Below, piece after piece: positions 55,280 to 64,000 of a DNA stretch of 64,000 bases (position 1 is the stretch's first letter; each line of letters opens with the position of its first letter). Origin of the DNA: Strigamia acuminata (Eukaryota; Arthropoda; Chilopoda; Geophilomorpha; Linotaeniidae); NCBI GenBank assembly GCA_949358305.1, contig OX442314.1, positions 41,918,581 through 41,982,580 of the forward strand, written 5' to 3'. Made by a program: the position numbers and the translations under genes. The notes under the pieces are model-generated. The model had not been told where the DNA came from. It saw only the letters and a program-made list of their open reading frames with translations, and did not search any database.

Positions 55280-57311
55280 TTAGATGTATATGCGCGTACA
55301 GATGACAATGATGCCACTGCCACATGTGTTTAGGAATGACCGGGCGAAAATCTGCAGTCCCAATATTCTTCGATTTGGCTGTGATACAATTTTCTTCCAT
55401 CGCGCATTGCAGGAAAAACAATTATCTGTCCTCCAAATATGCAGAACGTTCGATTTCCTGAGAATCCAATATCAGATCCGGAGCAACTGTAACAGATCAA
55501 GCTCTTGAATAATACATCACTTCCACAAATTTGCTTTGCTGCATCACTTACTATCAGTGCACATAACTCCAGCAATATTCTCTGCTCTTCCTGGGCAAAA
55601 CGCGAATCCCATTTGGTCGTGTAAACAATCTGCTAAACTGATTTCCCGACCACTGCACTTGACACCGCTTAATACCATTCCCAGACGAAGACCGCCAAAG
55701 AAGTTGCTCTGAACCGGAGCCTGAGCAAAGCCCAAGCCCAACATTTGACACATGACATTCGCTTCCAGCATTCCCCATCCATCTCCACAAACTAGACCCC
55801 ACGAGCCGTCACCAAAACGCACTTCGACGCGTCCTTCTTCCCGCACTCGACCACCCATTAGTCGAACTTGCATCGGTGCTGTCATAACCGCCTGAAATAG
55901 AAACGTTGTAAATATTCCAAAATATCTTCTTTAAAAATAAAACGCTACGTACCCTAATTGATACTTTTGCAACTGTTGAATCCCGCATCATCATCTGCTG
56001 TGTGGTGTTCACACTGCTGTTCGCATTGGTTTCGTGTTCCGACATAATGATGGGTATCTCCGTGGTCGTCGTCGTCGTAGTGGTGGTAGTGCTAGTGTCA
56101 CGTAAACGCGGCTCGAAGCAGACGACGCCTGCTCCTTCGCGCTGTGTGCAGTCGTGCGCTCCCCATCCATCAAAACGGCACTCGGTAATATTTCGCTCGT
56201 CTCCATTGCAGTAAACGTTGTCCATCCAAACTCGTTCTAAATTAATTCATATTTAAGTTTTTACAATTTTATTCTGACGCGAATTGATTACGGTATACAC
56301 TTGATGAAATTGTGTCCTAATTGAGACGTTTGTTTGATTGACAAGCTTAACAAATAACGACGCGAGTTGTGAAATCTCAAAGACCTCCTTTGTGAGTTTC
56401 AATTCAACTATCCTTTGAAGCTTTGAACCACTTTCATTCACTTATTTAACATTTAACAGTCACAACTTTTCACGACTCTATTTTAGTGTTATATCCTATT
56501 GTCCTTAAATTTACATATTTCTATTTCTATTTTATTCATTTATTACATAAACTAGTTTACATATACGGACTAAATCGTTTGAAATTTAATCCAGATTAAC
56601 GAGTTGTGAAATGGGAAAGCACAGGAATCTTCCTATTTTTAGAATCATATTTTATTTTTATATTTACTTTTTTTATTTATTTTTAGTAATGACTTTTCAC
56701 GCGACAGCCAAACGATGTAGGAACTAACTATCACTTGAATTTTATGCATACATTTCCCGAAATAAACAAGAGCAGTGTCATCGCCCATTTCCTCATAAGC
56801 TTTAACCTTGAACACGTGCAAATCATCACGCTCTCGAGTCCCGACCCCACTAAGCAACTACCAAACATCCGGCAGAGAAAAAGAGTCATGGTTGACAGCT
56901 GATTCAGGTTCCCTCGTGTTATGTTATGTAATTAACGTTATAGACAATTAAATCAAACTTCCCGACATCAAACTTAAAAAACAACGATGAATTAATTCAG
57001 TTAATACTCGCTCCGAGAGAGTCCAAACTGAGAGTTTTCAGTGACTTTGTGCGCGCGGGTGAAGCCCAACTGCCGACAAATCACGGTGGCTTCTCGGATG
57101 TCCCATTCATCGTCGCAAATGGCACCCCAGCGTCCGAGATGGAAAATTTCAATGTTTCCTTCGTGAACACCACGTCCACCGACTAATCTTAGAGCGCCTT
57201 CCGAGTACCTTGGTCGTAGTCGCGAAGTTGTAAGTCCTCTATTGACCACTTGATTCTTTTCCACGGGACTGGCCGGTGTCGAAGAAGTGGCGGAAGAGTT
57301 GACGGCAGTGT
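55280..57311 (-). pseudogene. Lysyl-oxidase-like gene (LOXL2/3 type), partial and disrupted
   Basis: Secreted copper amine oxidases of this type cross-link collagen and elastin and have N-terminal SRCR domains. Exons: 57311-about 57008 (start of an SRCR domain, ALRLVGGRGVHEGNIEIFHL, DDEWDIREATVICRQLGF); 56236-55953 (WMDNVYCNGDERNITECRFD, then a Thr-rich linker); 55891-55552 (second SRCR, VRLMGGR ... CTD); 55486-about 55280 (catalytic domain start: APDLILDSQEIERSAYLEDR, LFFLQCAMEENC, ADFRPVIPKHMWQWHHCHLY, i.e. the WxWHxCH copper motif). Phases agree from exon 2 to 4. Damage: in-frame TAA at 55422-55424 where the family has Pro, about 20-25 residues missing after MEENC, a degraded HYHSM box, a phase mismatch between exons 1 and 2, and no signal-peptide exon or remainder of the catalytic domain. 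Confidence 0.8.
56237..57000. other. Large intron of the LOXL-like gene
   Basis: Sequence between exons 1 and 2 of the minus-strand gene. No frame with recognisable content; an A-rich stretch near 56515-56700. Confidence 0.5.
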
Positions 57312-57626
57312 CTAAAGCGTAAATAAATAGACGTTATTTACTTCCGTGAATTAAAAAAAAAACATTTCTGGCTGTTGAGTCCGAAGTGCGCGCAGGTTAA
57401 AGGTGATTTCAATGCGGGAATTAAGATTTAAAAAGTTTATATAACTTTTTAAATAAAAATTATGAAAATAAAAAGTTTTGACCATTCGCAGTCTTTCTTC
57501 ATAGTGATAGTTAGTCTTGATGTGCATTAAGCGGATGACGTAATAACTTTACCGTTGCTATGGTAATTACGTACATAAAAGTATGTCTTGCTGAAGTTTC
57601 GACATTTTCCAACGATTTGAGCAACG
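57312..57626. promoter_or_regulatory. Intergenic region between divergent genes
   Basis: About 315 bp between the LOXL-like exon on the minus strand and the CFAP206 start on the plus strand. It must hold the CFAP206 promoter. No TATA box is obvious; the intact LOXL 5' exons, if any, are not visible. Confidence 0.4.
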
Positions 57627-60527
57627 ATGATGAACCGTTTAAATTTAAGCAGTAAAAATGTTGTCAAAAAAGTTATTTCCGAAATAATTGCACAGTGTGC
57701 TCAAAAAGGAGTATCAGTGGCAGAAGAACTAGCGATTTATATAGTGAATCATTTACTTGCAAAGGCTTAAAACTTCGTATTTGCAGTGAAATTGAATCGG
57801 CATTTGTGTCACAAAAAAATTGAGGAGAATTGTTTAAAAAAAAATTACCGATTTTGGTGCAAACATGAACGAAAGCCTTAATTATTTTATTCGCCTGTAT
57901 TTATGGCGACACACGGTGGACTTATTTTTTAAATGCCAATTTAGTTAAAAGTGATTCTTATTCATCCGGATAGCGAGTTCGACATCAGCGTCGTGCAATC
58001 CAAACATGACATCGACAGGATTATTTGGGTAAAATTGCAATTAATTTAATTTAATTTAATAATCGTTTGATTCGTTTCGTTCCTCAGACATGCGTTGACA
58101 GGATTAACACCAGAACTCCAGCTCTCGACACGATTAAAATGCAGGTTTACTTTACTCTTAATTATGCTGCACGAGGTAATACCGGATAGAGATAAGCAAC
58201 ACATTGATTCACACTTCTCCACTGTGAACAGATGAATTTCTGCAAGAACACAGTCGAGCATTAAACTCAAGGTTGAGACCTCTTGTGAGCCAAATTTTAG
58301 ATATGAAACCGCGATTCAAGGACGACTTTAACGAGTTGTATCAACAAATTGTGTTGAGTGTCATGCTGTGGGCAGGACTCACTGTAACTAATGACTTGTA
58401 TTCTGTCAAAGAAACAACTAGTAAATACTACTTACATTTTTATAAAAAAATTGTTACTAAGTTTTATTTTTATTTTTATTTTTATTTTTAGCCGCTTTGC
58501 AAAGTGTGTTTCCTAGACCTGAAATGGGAAGTTTTTTAGCTTTGGATAAAAAGAACAAGGAAAGACAATTAGAAGAATTACGATACATTGTCACAGGGAT
58601 ATGTTTGTATAATTGGAAATGTGGAAAGGGAGGAAAAGGCATTGAACACTGTAAATATTACACAAATTTATTTATTACGAAATAAAAAGTAATTAATTTA
58701 TTATCGTTCAAGTGCCGGCTACATTGAAACGATTAATTCCACAGTTTCATACGGTTCTGTTAGAAGAATTAAAAAAATACGAGAAGATTGCAACTACAAC
58801 TCTAGGTATTTATGGTAACGATAAATAGAAGTGACCGTATAGTTAATATGACTATTCCAGCTTACCTGGAACAAATACCTGAAGCAAGGTTTGATTTTGG
58901 TGAAAGGGATTTGATTTGGGAAGCGAGTGTCAATGCTCGGCAAGCCATCGCTTATATCCGTGTTATTCAGGCAATGACCGATTAATTGCATCATTGTGCA
59001 AAAATCAAACTGTCATATTTGTTTTTAGGAAGATGTCAACAATTCTAGCAAGCAAATCGAAGAGCTTGAGAAAAATTTCGAAGAGAAAATAGACATTCTA
59101 CACATCACAGTGAGGTCAAGAGTGGCAATTCCCACAGGACATGTTTATGTAATGCTTATCAACATTTTTCAGTAATTTTTATTCATTTATTTTATTTAAT
59201 GTATTTATTTTTCCAGCCGCTTTTCATTCACATTGCTCATATTTGGAAAAGTCTACAAAACGAGAATGTTCTTATTTGCCTCTTACGTAACATTGTGTAC
59301 AATTTGAGTACTTATACTGATGTAAAGACATTAAGTATACACGTAATGGAGTGTTTAAAGTGTTTAAATATTTTAACATTTAGGGTTCTAAAACTATGAC
59401 ACTGGATGGGGAATTTATTCACAAGTTTGCTAATGAAGCGACGGTCTTAACCGACGAAGAACGTTGGCGCAAAGCTGAGGAAGATTCTGGCTATTTTATA
59501 CCGCCAGGAAAATATCTTCAGGTTACAGTCTTGACTGCTGAAGAAATTAATCAGTTAGACAAGACTAAAATCGAATACGATGTAAGTTTGCGAGCAGATC
59601 GAATAAAGAAAGATAAAAGTAAAAATTTATTTTCCAAAGGGATATTGTCCATCGTCGCTAGTCGCACAACGACTTATTGCGCCTGGAAATATTAAGGAGA
59701 ATGTTGTTTTTCACGAGAACAAATATTACTCCTTTTTATCACCCGAAGCTGTGCATTACTTCGCCGAAAGACCGGATTGGTAACTTATAATCACAATACT
59801 TATTACACGAATAAATATTAACACGCGTCTTTTTTAGGTTCATTCAACAGGTTAAAGACATCGCAAAAACGATGCCTGATTTAATTCAATTATTGAAAAT
59901 ACAAACACAAATCTATCCCGTCAAGAGTACAGAGGTTGCGAGTATAATATTCACTCTATAGAGAAGATAAATAGATTTTTTTTGTTTTGATGTAGCCGAC
60001 ATTGGAGAAAGTATTGTCTGGACATGTTGATAGACAAGACGTGGATATACAAACCGAGTTGCATCCAATCACACGAAATATAGATCCAAATTATGAATGG
60101 AATGAATGGGCTATGCGAAGAAAGGGTATAGAATTGGTAAGTAATTGTATTACTGGTATTGAGTTTAAGACATTTTTTTAAATGAATAATTTCTTAGGCT
60201 GATTTGAGAAAGAAATCGACCCATTCCTCCCAGACTAATGAAAGCCATTACCGCAGAGAAAATAGCAGCCAAGTGTATTTACCAAAGTAAGATAATTGTG
60301 CAGCATTTTCTGTTCTTTGTTTAATGGAGAGAATTTTTTTCAGAGAAAAAAAGAGTCAAACAGTTAAACACACAGCATCAAATACACTAGGTGCATTCCA
60401 AAACTCAGTGTTAGGCGTTTTAGGCGTTTTTGTTCCGTGTCGTTTTATGGTCGTTTTAGGCCTGTTTAGGAATGTCAAAACAAAATTTTTTTTTGTCCTT
60501 GTTTTAGCAAAATTTGTATTACCTTAG
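57627..60527 (+). CDS. CFAP206: CFAP206, cilia- and flagella-associated protein 206 (15 exons, MITE in last exon)
   Basis: CFAP206 sits at the base of a radial spoke in motile cilia and sperm flagella. Exons: 57627-57743, 57945-58028, 58088-58175, 58232-58420, 58492-58650, 58713-58805, 58861-58970, 59029-59148, 59217-59342, 59384-59581, 59640-59779, 59838-59934, 59996-60136, 60198-60286, 60344-60527. Phases agree at every junction. Matches to the vertebrate protein as I recall it: LDTIKMQVYF (exon 3), ALQSVFPRPEMGSFLALDKK and RQLEELRYIVTGICLYN (exon 5), LFIHIAHIWKSLQNE (9), IEYD/GYC across 10-11, NYEWNEWAMRRKGIEL (13), ADLRKKSTHSSQTNESHYRR (14). Length to the insertion is 599 codons; human is 622. 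Intron 7 is GC-AG (58971-59028) and intron 9 is only 41 nt. A 581-bp foldback at 60390 replaces the end with 45 MITE-encoded residues. Confidence 0.92.
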
Positions 60528-60970
60528 TAACATCAGTTTTGGAAATATTTATCTGTTTACAAAATCAATTTATAAAATATTCGAATTCTGACTAATTTTA
60601 TTTATTTGTGGGCGGAAAATGGCTAGGTTTTTAACAGCCGACGAATTCACATCAACAATCGCGCCAAAATCCAAGAACCGTCGATTTTTTGACAATTAAC
60701 ATGTGTTGACAAAAAAAAATTAAGTTTTTTAAAACTTCGAATATTTTATAACAAATGAATAAATATATATTTCCAGAAACATGTTTATAAAAATGAAAAT
60801 CGAGCAATGGCAGCCCTAACACCCAAACCGTGTCTGCTAAAACGTGTTTTAATACACGTTTTCGTTTCAGCCGTGTTAGCGCCACAGACACGGAATTTTT
60901 CCGGATGTGACGTCATTATTGCTAACACGACACGGCTGAAACGGCTGAAACGGGAGTTTTGGAATGCACC
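60390..60970. mobile_element. Foldback MITE (581 bp) in the last CFAP206 coding exon
   Basis: Ends GGTGCATTCCAAAACTC and the exact inverse, flanked by TA on both sides (60388-60389 and 60971-60972). The arms are similar for 40-50 bp (CCGTGTCG shared), with GGCGTTTTAGGCG/AGCCGTTTCAGCCG subrepeats. The interior contains a further inverted repeat around CGTGTTTTAATACACG. The CFAP206 frame resumes in its original phase at 60973 if the element and one TA are removed. Confidence 0.93.
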
Positions 60971-61064
60971 TACTGTCGGAAAGCCATTTTCTGGGTGGTC
61001 TTCAAGGGTATAGACACGGCAAACCGGCAAATTTTCAATATTTAGATCTTACCGAAGAGAAATG
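60971..61064 (+). pseudogene. CFAP206: Displaced native 3' end of the CFAP206 coding sequence
   Basis: Just after the MITE, the phase that precedes the insertion continues as LSESHFLGGLQGYRHGKPAN then FQYLDLTEEK and a TGA at 61062-61064. It resembles the C-terminal glycine-rich (GLRGGK-like) segment of the family. In the present allele it is no longer joined to the rest of the frame, because the MITE supplies an earlier stop. Confidence 0.8.
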
Positions 61065-62630
61065 AGAGTCGGAGAATTATTGAAAACGATTAAAAATATG
61101 TTGAATTTTAATTCTGAATGCAAGCAATTAACAACGGGACAACGAAATTTCAATGTTTTACATGTGATGAAAAACAAATAAACAATTATAAATATTTAAA
61201 CAAAGAAAAACATTCACTTTAACGAATGCCATAAGTGTACAAAACAATATTGACAAAGTGTAAACATATTTAAATAAAACGAGACAACAATTAACACTTC
61301 TTGTCTTGTCTTTTACTATAAACAATCTTTTAAGACAAATTAAAATGTTGGTCCAAAGAACTTGTTTCATCGTGTTTTAATTTTTAAACAGTTTATAACT
61401 TTTTCTTTTAACAGTTCTATACCGTTGATTTGTGAATGATGCATTTTGTTTAGAGCTTATTACACGTTTATACACGTTTATACACGTTTATAGCTTATTA
61501 ATTTGTGTGATATTATGGAAATAAATGATATTTTCCTTAATTTCGAATTTTTATGCGTGCTGTGTTGCAGGGAAGTTTTTAAGGAGGAGTTTGTTATTGC
61601 AATGCGACTTTATCTTTGCGCACTGTAATGAATCTCAGAATTGACACGTGGTAAAGTCATTACAGATTTTAAATTCTCCAAAACGAAACCAAAACTATCA
61701 AAAACATCCTACAAAGCAACAAAATGCACTAAAAACACACAAACAAAAACTAACAAAAACATCCTACAAAACAATACACTAAAAACACCAAAGCAACAGC
61801 AAAAACAAAAACAAAAATTAATTTTTTAAATCACATCTTTGTAGTTGGCGTTTTATGACTTTTTGCAAAAATATCCGGACCCTAATTTATGATTTTATCA
61901 AATAAAATTTTGATTTTAATTTTCCATTACGGTATCTTCATATGAAAATGTTGTGCATACCTACTCATCGGTATCTGTAAATACAATCCCTAAAAGACAC
62001 AAAACATTATTATTACAGGTATGTTAAAATGTAATAAAAATGTTTATTTTCCCTTTTTAGGGTCATTAGGCAATGTACTGTCAGTGTCTCGCTTAGTGCA
62101 AAATGGCTGCGACGTGAATTTCTGTGGGAAATATGCGACGGTTATAAGAAGGAAATAAGAAGGAAAACTCGGTGCGAGGAGATCGGCGATGTTTTGGTTG
62201 GAAATTTTGCAGATTTTAATTTTTTGGTCAGGTGGTGATGAATTTACAAACGTAATATTTGAATAAACTGTAATTTGGTTGAGTTATTTAGAAAATAACA
62301 ATTTTATTCTGAAGCTACTGTAGAACCATAAAGAATCAAAATTGAAAATATTTAATTTCTTAATGTAAATGAACTTTTCAAACAAGTGTTTAATCGATTA
62401 AACTACCCCAAGCGTTAAAATTTGACATTAAATGTAATTAATATTAAAATTGTGTTTCGTCACTAAAATTTGTTTAGTCATTAAAAATATCAAATTAATA
62501 AATAAAAATAAAAATTCATTAAGCTAACACAAAAATGAAATCCAAACATCGCGCACATTTCAGAGAAGCAAACATTCACGTTTAGTGAACGTTCACATTT
62601 CGAACCAATGTCCTACGTCCGTATGAATTA
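61065..62630. other. Non-coding stretch
   Basis: Mostly A/T-rich. A small tandem array (TATACACGTT, three copies) at about 61463-61492 and an A/C-rich repeat (AAAACATCCTACAAAACAA-like, 61700-61775). No gene supported. Confidence 0.5.
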
Positions 62631-62636
62631 CATTTC

Positions 62637-62647
62637 CGGTATATAAG
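62637..62647 (+). promoter_or_regulatory. TATA box of the cullin-5-like gene
   Basis: TATATAAG (about 62640-62647), about 60 bp before the ATG and followed at the usual distance by GTTACAATCATCAATCATCC, which offers an initiator-like (TCAT) start. Confidence 0.7.
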
Positions 62648-62706
62648 CTGCAGATTTCGGCGTTACAATCATCAATCATCCTTGCAGCTTCCAATCGTGA
62701 ACTACA

Positions 62707-63588
62707 ATGCCGGCACAGCAAACTCCAGCCCAAATTAAAAAGGATTTCGAATTCACTCGCCGAACAAGTTTAAAGCTTTTGCAACGAGAACCAGTTACTG
62801 TTAACGAATGGTACGATCTATTTTCCGCCGTGCACTCTCTCACGATATGGGACGATAAGAAAAGAGAAGAGATCTACCTCGCGATACAAAAACAAATTTT
62901 ATCGAACATCAAGCGCTTGCTAGCAAAATTACCGAAGGAATGCGAACCGGACGTCTTCATAAAAGCTTACACCGACGAATGGAAATTATTTTTCGACCTT
63001 TGCCAAAAATATCCCTTACCGTTTGTAAGATTGGAATCGAAAGCACTTGACGATAGTGTCAGCTACAACGTTCGTAATCTCATGCTGCAGAGTTGGAATG
63101 AAAGTATTTTTTCGGACAAGAAGAAACACATCCACAAAAGCGTTATGAAGTTAATCGAAGCGGAGAGAAACGGCCAGGCGTGTGATCCGCAGCTAATAAT
63201 AGGAATCCGCGAGTCTTATGTGAGTTTGTGCACTACTCCCGAAGACAATTTATCCCTTTATCGGGAGTTTTTTGAGCAAGCGTACTTCGAAGACACTCGG
63301 GCGTTTTATGGGACGAATGCGCAGGAGTATCTGAGGGTCAATGGAGTCGAGAATTACATGAAATACGCCGATCTACGACTCAGCGAAGAGAATAAGCGGG
63401 CGGAGAAATATTTGGACGCGAGTTCGCGTCAGGAATTGACTAAAATCTGCGGCGATGTTTTGGTGTTTCCGTTTAAGGAAGTCGTTTGTGGTGACCTCAA
63501 ATATTCCTATTTGAGTGCGCACCATATTTCCAAATTGTCTTATAAACATATTCAACAAGCTTATATGTTTTGTTTCAATGTAAATTGA
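62707..63588 (+). CDS. Cullin-5-like, N-terminal domain only, single exon
   Basis: 293 codons from ATG 62707 to TGA, uninterrupted. It matches the N-terminal part of cullin-5, the scaffold of Elongin B/C-SOCS-box ubiquitin ligases: LKLLQREPVTVNEWYDLFSA, VHSLTIWDDK, VRNLMLQSWNESIFS, MKLIEAERNGQACDPQLIIG, IRESYVSLC and NGVENYMKYADLRLSEENKR, KYLDASSRQELTKICGDVLV. The last 35 residues diverge (SAHHISKLSYKHIQQ) and the protein stops where cullin-5 (about 780 residues) continues, so cullin repeats 2-3, the RBX1/2-binding and neddylation parts are missing. A TATA box lies upstream and AATAAA follows the stop (about 63589, 63604). Lack of introns suggests a retrocopy of a partial transcript. Confidence 0.85.
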   Translation: MPAQQTPAQIKKDFEFTRRTSLKLLQREPVTVNEWYDLFSAVHSLTIWDDKKREEIYLAIQKQILSNIKRLLAKLPKECEPDVFIKAYTDEWKLFFDLCQKYPLPFVRLESKALDDSVSYNVRNLMLQSWNESIFSDKKKHIHKSVMKLIEAERNGQACDPQLIIGIRESYVSLCTTPEDNLSLYREFFEQAYFEDTRAFYGTNAQEYLRVNGVENYMKYADLRLSEENKRAEKYLDASSRQELTKICGDVLVFPFKEVVCGDLKYSYLSAHHISKLSYKHIQQAYMFCFNVN

Positions 63589-64000
63589 AATAAAACATAC
63601 ATTAATAAAATATAAAACAAGACACAATATTACCCAAATAATATTGTGTTTTGCAGCAAGTTTTGGCCCAGCAACAGCGTCAACCAATCGCGCTGCAGCG
63701 TGCATTGCTTTGATGATGCTGCTAGGCGTGTGCCTGGGCGGAGCATCCCTTCCCCTCGCGCGTGCCCGGCTCAATTGTTGCACACGACCCGAAGGCGGCC
63801 GTGTGTAATCTTTGTGCAACTCGTCATCTGCGCAGCTTTTCTGAGCAGATTTAGAAGTGAGCCAAACGGTTTTGGCCCACTCTTCCCGCACTCTTGATCC
63901 TGCTTCCAAACCTTTCACAACCGTGTCAAACTTATGCCCAAACTCGCTAAGTGTGATCTGTGATATTGGAAGAATCGAGATTCATTGCTGGTCTGTACCA
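63589..64000. other. 3' flank; minus-strand frame of unknown origin
   Basis: A GC-richer segment (63660-63960) carries a minus-strand frame (63373-63918, open to the Cul5 region) reading GRVQQLSRARARGRDAPPRH and AMHAAARLVDAVAGP. It has no recognised domain; it may be an exon of a neighbouring gene or a repeat. Confidence 0.3.

Noticed and set aside
56002-56214. Plus-strand frame with a Val-rich run
   Set aside because: Antisense of the Thr-rich linker of the LOXL-like exon.
59199-59695. Separate short plus-strand genes at 59199-59399 and 59396-59695
   Set aside because: They are exons 9 and 10 of CFAP206 extended into introns; splice signals and phases explain them.
60324-60527. Separate 67-codon gene
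   Set aside because: It is the last CFAP206 exon running into the MITE.
7249-64000. tRNA or rRNA genes
   Set aside because: I found no sequence with convincing A and B boxes or rRNA core motifs by reading; a covariance-model scan would be decisive.

Overview
The window looks like an accessory, transposon-rich piece of an arthropod nuclear genome. Genes have short spliceosomal introns (41 to about 200 nt, mostly 55-70 nt), reading frames are separated by long AT-rich non-coding stretches, TTAGG/TCAGG-type repeats (the arthropod telomere motif) occur internally, and about half of the DNA is mobile or derived from mobile elements. A ciliary protein gene (CFAP206) implies a lineage with motile axonemes. 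I cannot name the species; a crustacean or basal hexapod with compact introns would fit.

Layout. 1-7.25 kb: 3' part of a Ty3/Gypsy LTR retrotransposon (pol, then a spliced third ORF, then the 3' LTR). 8-10.3 kb: decayed Gypsy integrase and companion frames on the minus strand, then an AAATTGGCGA minisatellite. 10.6-15 kb: tandem repeats, fragments of YqaJ-nuclease and P-type transposons, a 14-bp minisatellite, and two hairpin (foldback) elements. 15.4-18.1 kb: a leucine-rich-repeat gene with a frameshift, flanked by a direct duplication of about 350 bp. 18.9-24.8 kb: repeats, foldbacks and a relic of the third ORF of the first Gypsy family. 24.8-26.4 kb, minus strand: a broken RNA-virus RNA-dependent RNA polymerase (partitivirus-like), i.e. 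an endogenous viral element, surrounded by YqaJ-type transposon fragments. 27.7-29.4 kb: nested Merlin, piggyBac, P-type and YqaJ relics. 30.5-30.8 kb: AAA+ ATPase-like exon fragments. 32.4-33.7 kb: a non-autonomous hAT element with an 8-bp target-site duplication.

33.97-48.35 kb holds a complete, very young Ty3/Gypsy element of 14,379 bp. It has two 1,743-bp LTRs, a 4-bp target-site duplication AACT, gag, a protease/RT/RNase H/integrase polyprotein and a third ORF. The third ORF has SR-like and cysteine-rich segments and starts exactly at a splice acceptor. Both Gypsy elements have the same unusual plan: after pol comes a non-coding exon ending in GTAAGT, then an intron, then a non-envelope ORF. 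The LTR carries a duplicated RNA-like module with compensatory changes in its stems. Gag ends on an A AAA AAC slippery heptamer followed by a G/C stem.

48.4-54.3 kb is mostly MITEs, P-type transposon relics and minisatellites. 55.3-57.3 kb, minus strand, is a lysyl-oxidase-like gene (SRCR domains plus the start of the catalytic domain) with an in-frame stop and other damage. 57.6-61.0 kb, plus strand, is a near-complete CFAP206 gene of 15 exons; a 581-bp foldback element has inserted into its last coding exon and replaces the native C-terminus. 62.6-63.6 kb is a single-exon gene with TATA box and poly(A) signal that encodes only the N-terminal part of cullin-5.

The most interesting items are the CFAP206 interruption, the stand-alone cullin-5 N-domain, the endogenous RdRp, and the spliced third ORFs and duplicated structured LTR module of the Gypsy elements. 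All homology calls come from reading translations against remembered family features; no search was run.
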